A stretch of DNA of 54,518 nucleotides from Chloroflexota bacterium (GCA_005881885.1 VBDX01000147.1:1-54518); one strand, 5' to 3'. Positions 38,419 to 50,138 are shown, counted from the stretch's first letter. Notes: generated by a model from the letters alone, not told the origin. Translations and numbers: made by a program.

Positions 38419-39872
38419 GCCGCCTTCACCTCCGGTCGCGCGAGATGGTGTGGCGTGGCGCGCTCGTACGCCGCGGCGACGCGGAACATCGTGCGCTCCT
38501 GGTACGAGTTGGCGATGACTTGGAGGCCGACCGGTAATCCCTCGGAGAGCCCGCACGGTAGGGAGATGCCGGGGAGACCCGAGATGTTCACCGGGAGGGT
38601 GAAGATGTCGTTCAGGTACATCGCGAGCGGATCATTCACTTTCGCGCCGATTGCGAACGCAACGGTCGGCGACGTCGGCGTGACGAGCGCGTCAACCTCT
38701 TCGAAGACGCGGTCGTACTCCGCCTTGATCAGCGTGCGGACCTTCTGCGCCTTCACGTAGTACGCGTCGTAGTAGCCCGCCGAAAGCGCATACGTGCCGA
38801 GGATCATGCGGCGCTTCACCTCGGCCCCGAAGCCCTTGCCGCGCGTGCGTTTATAGGTCTCGAGGAGATTCGGCCCCTCGACGCGCAGGCCGTAGCGGAC
38901 GCCGTCGTACCGTGCGAGGTTCGACGATGCTTCCGCCGGCTGGATGATGTAGTAGACGGCGAGGCCGTGGTCGGTGAGCGAGAGCGAAACCTCCTCGAGC
39001 TTGGCGCCCTCGCGCTCGAGCACCGCGAGGGCCTCGCGGACCGCCCGCTCGACGCCCGGCTCCATGCCTTTGATGGAGAAGTACTCCTTCGGCACGCCGA
39101 GGCGCAGACCCTTCACGCCCTTCTCCAGATCGGTGCGCAGGTCATCGTTCGGGAAATCAGCGACCATCGTCGTGTCGTTCGGGTCCTTACCGAATATCGC
39201 CTCGCAGACGATGGCAGCGTCTTCGACCGTGTTCGTGAACGGTCCGACCTGATCGAGCGACGACGCGAAAGCGACGACGCCCCAGCGCGGCACGCGCCCG
39301 TACGTCGGCTTCATACCGACGACGCCGCAGAGCGCGGCCGGTTGCCGGATCGAGCCACCGGTATCGGTGCCCAGCGCAAAGAGCACCTCGCCGGCCGCGA
39401 CGGCGACCGCCGAACCGCCGGACGACCCGCCCGGTACGCGTTCGAGGCGCCAGGGGTTCTTGACCGGCCCGAAAGCGGAGTTCTCATTGGACGAACCCAT
39501 CGCGAATTCGTCGAGGTTGGTCTTCCCGATCATGACCGCGCCCCGCGAGTCGAGACGCTCCACGACCGTCGCGGAGTAGGGCGGAACGTACTGCTCAAGG
39601 ATCCGTGAGCCCGCGGTCGTCGGGATCGCCTTCGTCCCGATGATGTCTTTGCACGCCCACGGGATGCCGGTCAAGACGGGTGCACCGCCGGACTTGAGCA
39701 TCCCGTCCGCGGCGCCCGCCTGCGTGCGCGCGTGCTCGTCGCAGAGGTGCAGCCACGCGTTGTGGCGATCGGCGTGCGCGCGCGCGAGCGCGGCCTCGGC
39801 CAGCTCGACCGCGCTCGCCCGGCGTGAGCGCAGCAGCTCCGCCGCGTCGCGGATCGAACGCGGCAGCTCCAT
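38415..39872 (-). CDS. gatA: Asp-tRNA(Asn)/Glu-tRNA(Gln) amidotransferase subunit A
   Basis: GatA is the amidase subunit that frees ammonia from glutamine for GatB. The product has 485 residues from ATG 39872, behind AGGAAAGG. The amidase-signature Ser-cisSer-Lys triad is seen: Lys in PWACKDIIGTK, then GGSSGGSAVAVAAGEV and GTDTGGSIRQPA. YGRVPRWGVVAFASSLDQVGPF is the usual GatA block. Its ribosome site and start are a repeat of the gatC end (14-bp direct repeat), with 105 bp of extra sequence between them. Confidence 0.97.
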   Translation of the reverse strand: MELPRSIRDAAELLRSRRASAVELAEAALARAHADRHNAWLHLCDEHARTQAGAADGMLKSGGAPVLTGIPWACKDIIGTKAIPTTAGSRILEQYVPPYSATVVERLDSRGAVMIGKTNLDEFAMGSSNENSAFGPVKNPWRLERVPGGSSGGSAVAVAAGEVLFALGTDTGGSIRQPAALCGVVGMKPTYGRVPRWGVVAFASSLDQVGPFTNTVEDAAIVCEAIFGKDPNDTTMVADFPNDDLRTDLEKGVKGLRLGVPKEYFSIKGMEPGVERAVREALAVLEREGAKLEEVSLSLTDHGLAVYYIIQPAEASSNLARYDGVRYGLRVEGPNLLETYKRTRGKGFGAEVKRRMILGTYALSAGYYDAYYVKAQKVRTLIKAEYDRVFEEVDALVTPTSPTVAFAIGAKVNDPLAMYLNDIFTLPVNISGLPGISLPCGLSEGLPVGLQVIANSYQERTMFRVAAAYERATPHHLARPEVKAA

Positions 39873-40004
39873 CAAGGCCTTTCCTGATCAATCTCGCGGC
39901 CAGGGGCAGGGGCCCCTGGGCGCGTAGCGACCCGCGGAGACACGCCTGCGGCCGCGAGGACTCGCTCGTCGCGGGTGAACCGCTCCTCGCTCAAGGCCTT
40001 TCCT
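39872..40004. repeat. 105-bp insertion between gatC and gatA, flanked by 14-bp direct repeats
   Basis: TCAAGGCCTTTCCT occurs at 39872-39885 and again at 39991-40004. The 105 bp between them contain a perfect 9-bp inverted repeat (CTCGCGGCC at 39893-39901, GGCCGCGAG at 39950-39958) and palindrome copy f (39903-39937). Without the insertion and one repeat, the gatC stop and gatA start would overlap as TGATG. This looks like a small non-coding element with target duplication, or a slippage product. Confidence 0.7.
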
Positions 40005-40293
40005 CGAGCACCTGCTGCACGCGGAAGAACTCACCATCGCGGCCGCCGCGCGGCGCGTTGGCGAGGGCTTCGTCCACGGTGAGCCCCGGACGAGCTTCAT
40101 CTTCGCGCATAACATCCAAAACGGGCAGGACGGACGCGGTCGGCGACACCTTCTCCGTGTCGACGTCCTTCAGTCGCTCGACCGCCTGCAGCACGACCGA
40201 CAGCTGCCCGGTGAAACGCTCGACCTCTTCGGGAGTCAGCGCGATGCGCGCCAGTCCGGCGGCCTTTTCGACGACGGAACGATCGATGGCCAT
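39991..40293 (-). CDS. gatC: Asp-tRNA(Asn)/Glu-tRNA(Gln) amidotransferase subunit C
   Basis: GatC is the small subunit that stabilises the GatA-GatB complex. The 100-residue product has normal length and blocks: VEKAAGLARIALTPEEVERFTGQLSVVLQAVERL, then PVLDVMREDEARPGL and the C-terminal FFRVQQVLEER, where the family usually has FF-VPKVLE. It starts 9 bp after dgkA and precedes gatA. Its last codons lie in the 14-bp direct repeat. Confidence 0.95.
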   Translation of the reverse strand: MAIDRSVVEKAAGLARIALTPEEVERFTGQLSVVLQAVERLKDVDTEKVSPTASVLPVLDVMREDEARPGLTVDEALANAPRGGRDGEFFRVQQVLEERP

Positions 40294-40302
40294 GAGCGAA
40301 GT

Positions 40303-40665
40303 CTAGGGGCCGAAGAAACGAGCGACGAGCCGCGGACCGAGCAGGAAAAGGCCGATCGCGACCGACGCGATCGCGCCGACGAGCACGCTCGCGGCGGCGA
40401 CATCCTTGGCCGCCTTCGCGAGAGGATGCTCATCGGGCGATGCGAGCGCGACGGTGATCTCGACGGCGGTGTTCATCCATTCGAGGCCGATGACCAGCCC
40501 CATCGTCAGGGCGAGCACCGCCCATTCGATCGGGCCAAGCCCGAGCCAGATCCCGACGACCGCTGCCGCGGCGGCGACCACCAGCTGAATCCGAGCGTTG
40601 CGCTCGCTGCGGATGACGTAGATCGCGCCTTCGAACGCGAAGCGGAACGCGCGAACGAGCGCCAC
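40303..40665 (-). CDS. dgkA: Diacylglycerol/undecaprenol kinase family membrane protein
   Basis: This is a 120-residue integral membrane kinase with three hydrophobic segments. The N-terminal amphipathic part (VRAFRFAFEGAIYVIRSERNARIQ) and the catalytic block GLEWMNTAVEITVALASPDEHPLAKAAKDVAAASVL fit the family: E-x-x-N-T-A-x-E and K-x-A-K-D. Gram-positive-type members phosphorylate undecaprenol; the Proteobacterial type uses diacylglycerol. The GTG start at 40665 is part of a palindrome shared with the divergent oxygenase gene. It probably heads the gatC-gatA-gatB operon (9-bp gap). Confidence 0.9.
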   Translation of the reverse strand: MALVRAFRFAFEGAIYVIRSERNARIQLVVAAAAAVVGIWLGLGPIEWAVLALTMGLVIGLEWMNTAVEITVALASPDEHPLAKAAKDVAAASVLVGAIASVAIGLFLLGPRLVARFFGP

Positions 40666-40677
40666 ACTCGTAGTGTG
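40663..40677. promoter_or_regulatory. Palindrome joining two divergent GTG start codons
   Basis: CACACT-CGT-AGTGTG is a perfect 6-bp inverted repeat with a 3-nt centre. Its outer ends are the start codons of dgkA (40665-40663) and the DUF2236 gene (40675-40677). Only 9 bp separate the two genes, so it may be an operator or the mark of leaderless divergent transcripts. Confidence 0.45.
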
Positions 40678-41469
40678 CGGGACCCAGGGATCCTAGCCGT
40701 CGACTCGGTCGCGAGACGCATCAACCGCGAGAGCTTTCTGCTTCTCGGGGGGACTGCCGCGCTCCTCATGCAGGTCGCGCATCCGCTCGTCGCCGCCGGC
40801 GTGGATCAGCACTCGGATTTCAGGCGCGCGCCGCTGCCACGCCTGATCCGCACCGTGGACTCCACTCTCGCGATCGTCTTCGGCGACCGCGCGCGTGCCG
40901 ACCGCGCGCTGCGTCGCATCGACCGCGTGCACGCGCACATTCGCGGGAAAGCCCAAGACGGCAGGGCCTATGTGGCTCGCGACCCTCGACTGATGTTGTG
41001 GGTGCAGACGACCCTTGTTCTGACATCGCTGCGCTGGTACGAGATGGTCATGGGTCCGTTCTCAGACCGTGAGCGGGAGTCCTACTGGGAGGAAGGGAAG
41101 TTCTTCGCGGGTGAGCTTGGGGTTCCCCATGATCTCTTCCCGTCTACGCTCGCCGATCTGATCCGGTACGAGAAGCTCATGTTGCGGACCGAGGTCGTGC
41201 CGGACGCCACGGCGATTGGCGTCGCTCGCGATGTCATCCGGCCATTCGGCTGGCTTCCGAATCTCGCGTACTGGCCCAACGACGCCATCACCGCGGGTCT
41301 GCTTCCGGACAGCCTTCGGTCCGCGTTCGGCCTCCGTTTTGGACCGGCCGAGCGGCGATGCTTGAGAGCCGTGACGGTTGCGGTCCGTGCGGCCCGACCC
41401 GCGCTACCTCGGTGGATCACGGTGGTGCCGCAGGCACGCCGCTACGAGGAGGCTTTCGCGCCGCGGTGA
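40675..41469 (+). CDS. MpaB-like oxygenase (DUF2236)
   Basis: This 264-residue protein of the MpaB/rubber-oxygenase domain family begins at GTG 40675 (VRDPGILAVDSVARRINRESF). The typical opening FLLLGGTAALLMQVAHPLVAAGVDQHSDF carries conserved histidines, and later blocks include RALRRIDRVHAHIRG, RDPRLMLWVQTTLVLTSLRWYEM and YWEEGKFFAGELGVP. Members such as latex-clearing protein bind b-type haem; the natural substrate here is unknown. Its TGA overlaps the GTG of the His-rich lipoprotein gene (GTGA), so the two are translationally coupled. Confidence 0.88.
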   Translation: MRDPGILAVDSVARRINRESFLLLGGTAALLMQVAHPLVAAGVDQHSDFRRAPLPRLIRTVDSTLAIVFGDRARADRALRRIDRVHAHIRGKAQDGRAYVARDPRLMLWVQTTLVLTSLRWYEMVMGPFSDRERESYWEEGKFFAGELGVPHDLFPSTLADLIRYEKLMLRTEVVPDATAIGVARDVIRPFGWLPNLAYWPNDAITAGLLPDSLRSAFGLRFGPAERRCLRAVTVAVRAARPALPRWITVVPQARRYEEAFAPR

Positions 41470-41963
41470 AGATCGCGTTCACGGTCGCCCTGGCGATCCT
41501 CGTCGGAAGCTGCGGCGGCACCGCGGCGTCGACCCCTACGCCGAGCGCCGCTTCCAAGGTTCCGTGTGGACCGACCGAGGTGTTCACGCGCCACGAGCAC
41601 GCTCATCTCACCATCGTGGTGCGCGGCCAGCTGCGCGTGGTGCCAGCGTTCATCGGGATCACCGCCACGTCGATCTGCTGGCTGCATACCCACGACACGA
41701 GCGGGATCATCCACATCGAGGCCGGCGACAATCGGCAGCTCACTCTCGGCGACTTCTTCTCCGTGTGGGGCAAGCCGCTCAGCAAGACCGTGGTCGCCGA
41801 CGATCGCGTCTCAGACGGCGAGTCCGTTCAGGCAACGCTAAACCAGAAGCCGTACGCCGATGCGCCGGAGTCGATCGTCCTTCACGACCACGACGACATC
41901 GACCTCGAGCTGGGCCCGCCGCTCCCGACCGTCGCGCCGTACGTCTGGCCGCCGGGGTATTAG
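41466..41963 (+). CDS. Histidine-rich lipoprotein of unknown function
   Basis: The 165-residue product has a lipoprotein signal (VKIAFTVALAILVGSC, lipid Cys16) and a Thr/Ser/Pro-rich spacer. The outer domain has ordered histidines: RHEHAHL (43, 45, 47), CWLHTHDTSGIIHIE (74, 76, 83) and VLHDHDDIDLELG (140, 142). C34 and C71 could pair. The pattern suggests metal or haem binding at the outer face of the membrane, which is inference. It is coupled by a 4-nt overlap to the haem-oxygenase-like DUF2236 gene. I recognise the HTHD-SG-IHIE block only as a recurring, uncharacterised motif. Confidence 0.8.
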   Translation: MKIAFTVALAILVGSCGGTAASTPTPSAASKVPCGPTEVFTRHEHAHLTIVVRGQLRVVPAFIGITATSICWLHTHDTSGIIHIEAGDNRQLTLGDFFSVWGKPLSKTVVADDRVSDGESVQATLNQKPYADAPESIVLHDHDDIDLELGPPLPTVAPYVWPPGY

Positions 41964-41987
41964 CGCGGAGTTCGATGCAGCGGGCGG

Positions 41988-42016
41988 CTCGCGCTCTGGG
42001 GTTACGCCCCCGCGAG
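41988..42016. terminator. Hairpin between convergent lipoprotein and AAA-ATPase genes (family copy k)
   Basis: CTCGCG (41988-41993) pairs with CGCGAG (42011-42016), and GGGG (41998-42001) with CCCC (42007-42010). It covers the AAA-ATPase stop codon and contains the GGGG-nnnn-GCCCCC core of the palindrome family. There is no T run, so a Rho-independent role is unsure. Confidence 0.4.
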
Positions 42017-43354
42017 GTTGCCGCCCGGGTCGAGCGAGACGAAGTAGCTGTCGCAGGCCATTTCGATGAGGTCCGGCGTGAGCTGCGCCGGCCGCCCCAG
42101 GAACCGCGCGGTGTCGATCAGCTGCTCGACGATGTCGCGCGGGTGGCAGCTCCGGAGCCCCAGGTTCTTCTTGCGGTAGTGCGCCAGGATCTGGCTCATC
42201 GCCTCGGTCTTGTACTCGATCCCCTTGCGCGTGCAGATGCGCTTGAAGATCTCGTCGTACTGCTCGACGGACGGCGCCTCGATCCCGATCTTGTAGCGGA
42301 TGCGGCGGAGGAAGGCCTCGTCGACCAGGTCCGCCGGGTCGAGGTTCGTCGAGAAGATGATCAGCATGTCGAACGGGATCTCGATCTTCTTGCCGGTGTG
42401 AAGCGTCAGGTAGTCGACGCGCTTCTCGAGCGGGACGATCCATCGGTTCAGCAGGTCCTTCGGACTGACGCGCTGCCGTCCGAAGTCGTCGACCATGAAG
42501 ATGCCCCCGTTCGCCTTCATCTGGAATGGCGCCTCGTAGAACTTCGACGTCTCGTCATAGATGAGGTCGAGCGTCTCGAGGGTGAGCTCGCCGCCGGTCA
42601 TGACAATGGGCCGCTTCGAGACGACCCAGCGGTGATCAAAGCGGAGCCGCTCGGCGACGACCGGGTCGAGCGCGACGCGGTGATAGACCTGGTCGTAGAC
42701 CTTGACGACCTGCTGGTCGACCTCGACCGCGTATGGCAGCACCACGTCGCCCTTCATGAGCGATGCGAGCACTTCCGCGATCGTCGTCTTCCCGTTGCCC
42801 GGCGGGCCGAACAGGAAGATCGACTTGCCGGAGTTCACGGCGGGGCCGAGCTGGGCGAGCGTCTCGCGCGGGATGACCATGTGCGAGAACGCTCGGATCA
42901 TGTCGTCCTGGGTCACATGCAGGTTCGCGATCGATTGACGCTGTACGGCTTGGACGTACATCGAGAGCGGGACCGGCGCCTTGCCGACGTACTGACTGCG
43001 GGCCAGCGCTTCCTGCGCTTTCTCGGAGCCCCGGTCGATGATGACGAACTGGTAATTCGCTGACGAAAGCCCCGCGCCGCCACGGATCTCGACGAGACGC
43101 TCGCTCTTGAGGAACTCCATGACGCGATCGGTGACGTTGGCGATGGGCAGCCCAAGCGAGCTCGCGATCTCGGCCATCGTCATCTGGCCACGCAGGTAGA
43201 GCGTCTTCAGCGCGAGGTCGGAGAGGAATCCGAGCGTCAGCCCGGTCTGATCGATGGAGCCGGGCTCCGGTGGGAGCGGGATCTCCGGCGCGGGCGGCTG
43301 CGCGGCGCCTACTTGCGCCACGAGCGGCCGCGTCTGCGTCGGCGTTTGATACAT
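42002..43354 (-). CDS. MoxR-like AAA ATPase with N-terminal winged helix
   Basis: This 450-residue protein has a Pro-rich N-terminus, then a winged-helix-like domain at about 38-105 (LALKTLYLRGQMTMAEIASSLGLP). The AAA+ module follows: Walker A GPPGNGKT at 183-190, Walker B GGIFMVDDF at 283-291, sensor 1 IIFSTNLDP, and an arginine-finger region (DEAFLRRIRYKI). A C-terminal helical lid ends it (SCHPRDIVEQLIDTARF). Its client is unknown. It follows ligA by 23 bp. Related ATPases sit near pilus or secretion genes in other Chloroflexota, but no such genes flank it here. Confidence 0.82.
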   Translation of the reverse strand: MYQTPTQTRPLVAQVGAAQPPAPEIPLPPEPGSIDQTGLTLGFLSDLALKTLYLRGQMTMAEIASSLGLPIANVTDRVMEFLKSERLVEIRGGAGLSSANYQFVIIDRGSEKAQEALARSQYVGKAPVPLSMYVQAVQRQSIANLHVTQDDMIRAFSHMVIPRETLAQLGPAVNSGKSIFLFGPPGNGKTTIAEVLASLMKGDVVLPYAVEVDQQVVKVYDQVYHRVALDPVVAERLRFDHRWVVSKRPIVMTGGELTLETLDLIYDETSKFYEAPFQMKANGGIFMVDDFGRQRVSPKDLLNRWIVPLEKRVDYLTLHTGKKIEIPFDMLIIFSTNLDPADLVDEAFLRRIRYKIGIEAPSVEQYDEIFKRICTRKGIEYKTEAMSQILAHYRKKNLGLRSCHPRDIVEQLIDTARFLGRPAQLTPDLIEMACDSYFVSLDPGGNLAGA

Positions 43355-43377
43355 GTGCCCCTTCCCTTCCCTGGGTG

Positions 43378-46677
<3,300 letters not shown>

Positions 46678-46680
46678 TGG

Positions 46681-47796
46681 CTACGGGTGGCCGGTCGCGC
46701 CTCCCACTCGAATGACGGACGTCGTGTCCGGCGCGTAGGTCATCGGGTCGACGAGCACGCCGTTCGTTCGCGCTTCCCAGTGCACGTGCGGACCGCTCGT
46801 GACACCGGTCAGGCCAACAGCTGCGATCTGCTGTCCGGCCACGACGCGCTCGCCGAGCTCCACATTGACCGCCGAGGTGTGGTAGTCGCACGTCTCGAGG
46901 CCCCAGTCATGATAGATGCATACCGCCAGACCGCCGGGTCCGCGCACGCCGACAGCGCTCACCGTTCCCGCGTCGCTCGCGACGATCGGCGAGCCGTACG
47001 GCGCCGCGATGTCGATGCCGGTGTGGCCGGGCGAGAAAAGCTGCGTCACCACGCCTTCGGTCGGCCAGCGCAGTCTCGGGGCGAACACGCGCGGGGCGTC
47101 GCTCACTCGAAGACGGAAGCCCGGGTAGCGCCCGTCGGGCACGGGCAGCAGGAGCACGCGGCCCGGAGTTACGTCGGCCGGCTCGTACGCGACGCGGTTC
47201 AGTGCACGGACCGCGTCCGGATCGACATTGAAGCGCGCCGCGACTTGCGCGAGCGTCTCGCCGTCTTGCACGACATGTATCGCGGCGTCGAGCGGCGGCA
47301 CGACGAGAGGTTGCCCGGGACGCACCTCCGCCGTATCGGCGAGAGCGTTGTTGTACGCGAGCGTCTGCGGGGTGACGCCGTAGTGCGCCGCGATGGAGAA
47401 GAGCGTTTCGCCGGGCGCGACCACATGCGCTCGGAGCGCCGGCGGTTCCCGACGGACCTCCGTGACGAGCGAGCGGCGCGCGCGCACGACCGCCCGTGGG
47501 ACGGCCACATAATTCGACGCGTCGAGCGCCGTCGGATGCCGCGCGGGAACGGCGAGCGCGCCGATGCGCTCGAGGTCTGGAGCCGCCGTCACGGTCGCGA
47601 TGGGCACCACGACGGCGAGGACGCAGCACCCGGCGATCATGGTGGCCCGCGCCCACCGGCGCGTCGTTCCCAATGAACGGCGTCGTCTGCGTGGCGTCGA
47701 CAAAGAGATACCGAAAACGATCTCAGTCCTCGCCGTCAGAGGTAGGCGGACCTGAACACGGCGGCGCGCGGGCCGACTCGCTCCCCTTGCCTGCAC
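46681..47796 (-). CDS. M23 metallopeptidase with two LysM domains
   Basis: This cell-wall hydrolase of 371 residues has an Arg-rich N-terminus and a membrane or signal segment at about 53-72 (MIAGCCVLAVVVPIATVTA). LysM domains lie at about 124-167 (HVVAPGETLFSIAAHYGV) and 174-218 (HVVQDGETLAQVAARFNV); they bind peptidoglycan. The LytM/M23 domain has the zinc ligands His258 and Asp262 (GHTGIDIAAPYG) and the His337-x-His339 motif (GPHVHWEA). It starts at GTG 47796, 74 bp after pcrA ends, and is convergent with the propeller pseudogene (3-bp gap). Confidence 0.92.
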   Translation of the reverse strand: MQARGASRPARRRVQVRLPLTARTEIVFGISLSTPRRRRRSLGTTRRWARATMIAGCCVLAVVVPIATVTAAPDLERIGALAVPARHPTALDASNYVAVPRAVVRARRSLVTEVRREPPALRAHVVAPGETLFSIAAHYGVTPQTLAYNNALADTAEVRPGQPLVVPPLDAAIHVVQDGETLAQVAARFNVDPDAVRALNRVAYEPADVTPGRVLLLPVPDGRYPGFRLRVSDAPRVFAPRLRWPTEGVVTQLFSPGHTGIDIAAPYGSPIVASDAGTVSAVGVRGPGGLAVCIYHDWGLETCDYHTSAVNVELGERVVAGQQIAAVGLTGVTSGPHVHWEARTNGVLVDPMTYAPDTTSVIRVGGATGHP

Positions 47797-47870
47797 GTGC
47801 GCTTCCCTGGCAAGCGGCGTGCCGGTCGTGACTCGACCGGCCTGACTGACCAGCGCTCGACGGACTCCCG

Positions 47871-50138
47871 CTAGGCGCGACCGAGCTTCGCGAAGCTCGC
47901 CATGAGCTTCTTCACTCCTTTGTCGGGGAATGCGACAGTCACCTCTTCATCGTCGTCCCGCGCCACGCTCGAGACGACCATGCCCTCGCCGAGGACCGGG
48001 TGGCGCACCTTGTCCCCGGGGCGGAACCGCGTTTCGGTCGGAGTAGCGGTCCGTGCCCGCGTCGCACGACCGGTCCAGGCCGACGGAAGGCCCACGAGCA
48101 TCTCGTCGCGCCGCGCCTGTTTCCGCTCCTCGTATCGCACCCGGTCGCGCTCCCAATCGAGCTCCGCCCAGGTGTCGCGCTCTTCGGTCTCGATGCCGCC
48201 GCGGAGCTGAACGCCCTCGCTCGGAAGCTCCATGAGGAACCGCGACGGCGGATTCATGTTGGTGCGGCCGAAGAGCGATCGGCGCCGGGCGTATGTGAGG
48301 TACGCGCGATCTTTGGCGCGGGTGATGCCGACGTAACAGAGGCGACGCTCCTCTTCGAGCTCGGCCTCGCTGCCGCTCTCGATCGCGCGCGCGTGGGGAA
48401 AGACACCTTCCTCCATACCGGTCATGAAAACGATGGGGAACTCGAGGCCCTTCACCGCGTGCATCGTGATGAGCGTCGCCGAGGGTTTCGCGTCCTGGTA
48501 TTCGTCGACGTCCGACACGAGCGCGATCTGCTCGAGGAAACTCGGCAGCTGCTCGTCCTGAGGAACGGTGATGAACTCTTCGGCGAGCGTCCGGAGCTCC
48601 TGGACGTTCGCCCAGCGCTCCTCTCCTTCTTCGGTGCCGTCCTTGAGGTATGCCTCGTATCCCGTGAGAGCGGTGACCTCGTCGAGCAGCCGCGGCAGCG
48701 CGAGCTGCTCCGCCGCGCCGCGAAGCTTCGTCATGACCTTTCCGAAGGCGACGAGCGCGTCCTGCTGCCGTTTGGGGATGGACGTGATGAGGTCCGCCTT
48801 CGCGAGCGCGTCACCGACGCTCATGTCGTGCTCGCGTGCGGTCGCGAGCAAGGCGGCGCGCGTCTTGTCGCCCAGGCCGCGCGGCGGCGTGTTCAGGACG
48901 CGCGCGAGCGCGAAGGCGTCGTGCGGATTCCGGATCAACCTCAGGTAGGCCAGCGTGTCCTTCACCTCGCGGCGCTGATAGAACGACACCCCGCCGACGA
49001 TCTGATACGCGAGTCCGAACGCGCGGAACTTGTCCTCGATCGCGCGCGATTGCGCGTTCGTCCGGTACAGAACGGCGACGTCCCGCGTCCCGTGCGCCTC
49101 GCCCTCACGCTGCAGCCGTTCGATCTCACGCGCGACGAGCTCGGCCTCATGCGACTCGTCGTACGCCTGCATCACGACCACCTCGGCGCCGCCCTGCCGC
49201 TCGGTCCAGAGCTTCTTCTCTTTGCGCGCGGCGTTGTTCCGCACCACCGAGTGCGCCGCATCGAGGATCCGCTGCGTCGAGCGGTAGTTCTGCTCGAGCT
49301 TGACGACCTTGGCGTTCGGATAGTCGCGCTCGAAATCTAGGATGTTCCGCACGTCGGCGCCGCGCCAGCTGAAGACCGACTGATCGTCGTCGCCGACGAC
49401 GGCCAGGTTCTGCCTGAAGCCGGCGAGGTATCGCAGGAGCACGTACTGGGCGCGGTTGGTGTCCTGGTACTCGTCGACGAGGATGTGTTGGTAGCGGTCC
49501 TGCCACTTCTCGAGCGCGCGGTCGCTCGTCTCGAACAGGCGGCAGGCGAGGAGCAGCAGGTCGTCGAAGTCGACTGCGTTGTTCTCACGCAGAAGCTCGT
49601 CGTAGCGCTTCCAGACGATGGCGGCGATGCGGTCCAGCTGTCCCTTCGGGCTCGCGGCCAGATCCGCAGGTCCTTTGAGCTCGTTCTTCGCGCCGGAGAT
49701 GACCGCGGCGATGGCACCGGGGTGGAAGATGCGCTCGCTCGCGTTCGTGTTGGTCATCGCCTGACGGAGGACGGCGCGCTGGTCGGCCTCGTCGTAGATG
49801 GCGAACGAACGATCGATCCCGACCGTCGGACCCTCGCGGCGGAGGAGGCGAGCACAAAAGGCGTGGAACGTCCCGACGGTGAGCTCGGCGAGGCGCTCCT
49901 TCCCGACGAGACGGTCGAGCCGCTCCCGCATTTCCCGAGCCGCCTTGTTGGTGAAGGTGACGGCCAGGATCGCGCTCGCCGGCACCGCGAGATCTCTGAT
50001 CAGATACGCGATCCGGTGCGTCAGGACCCGGGTCTTGCCGGATCCGGCGCCGGCGAGGATCAACAGCGGGCCATCACCGTGGGTCACGGCGGCGCGCTGC
50101 TCGGGATTTAGAGGATCGAGGATGGGATCGATCACCAA
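47871..50138 (-). CDS. pcrA: ATP-dependent DNA helicase PcrA/UvrD
   Basis: This is a superfamily 1A 3'-5' helicase of 755 residues, used in repair and in removing proteins from DNA. Motifs: LNPEQRAAV (Q motif), Walker A AGAGSGKT at 29-36, LAVTFTNKAAREMRERL, HILVDEYQDTNRAQY, VGDDDQSVFSWRGA, NYRST, TMHAVKGLEFPIVF, and LCYVGITRAKD. The C-terminal Tudor-like RNA polymerase-binding fold is present (GDKVRHPVLGEGMVVS). GTG start at 50138. Its leader contains a GC-rich palindrome and a set of phased GTGGA motifs. Confidence 0.97.
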   Translation of the reverse strand: MVIDPILDPLNPEQRAAVTHGDGPLLILAGAGSGKTRVLTHRIAYLIRDLAVPASAILAVTFTNKAAREMRERLDRLVGKERLAELTVGTFHAFCARLLRREGPTVGIDRSFAIYDEADQRAVLRQAMTNTNASERIFHPGAIAAVISGAKNELKGPADLAASPKGQLDRIAAIVWKRYDELLRENNAVDFDDLLLLACRLFETSDRALEKWQDRYQHILVDEYQDTNRAQYVLLRYLAGFRQNLAVVGDDDQSVFSWRGADVRNILDFERDYPNAKVVKLEQNYRSTQRILDAAHSVVRNNAARKEKKLWTERQGGAEVVVMQAYDESHEAELVAREIERLQREGEAHGTRDVAVLYRTNAQSRAIEDKFRAFGLAYQIVGGVSFYQRREVKDTLAYLRLIRNPHDAFALARVLNTPPRGLGDKTRAALLATAREHDMSVGDALAKADLITSIPKRQQDALVAFGKVMTKLRGAAEQLALPRLLDEVTALTGYEAYLKDGTEEGEERWANVQELRTLAEEFITVPQDEQLPSFLEQIALVSDVDEYQDAKPSATLITMHAVKGLEFPIVFMTGMEEGVFPHARAIESGSEAELEEERRLCYVGITRAKDRAYLTYARRRSLFGRTNMNPPSRFLMELPSEGVQLRGGIETEERDTWAELDWERDRVRYEERKQARRDEMLVGLPSAWTGRATRARTATPTETRFRPGDKVRHPVLGEGMVVSSVARDDDEEVTVAFPDKGVKKLMASFAKLGRA

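Noticed and set aside
41378-43063. 561-codon rightward open frame over the lipoprotein and AAA-ATPase genes
   Set aside because: It runs in a wrong frame through one real gene and antisense to another; composition is artificial.
48000-49340. 446-codon rightward open frame inside pcrA
   Set aside because: Antisense shadow of pcrA; no domain pattern.
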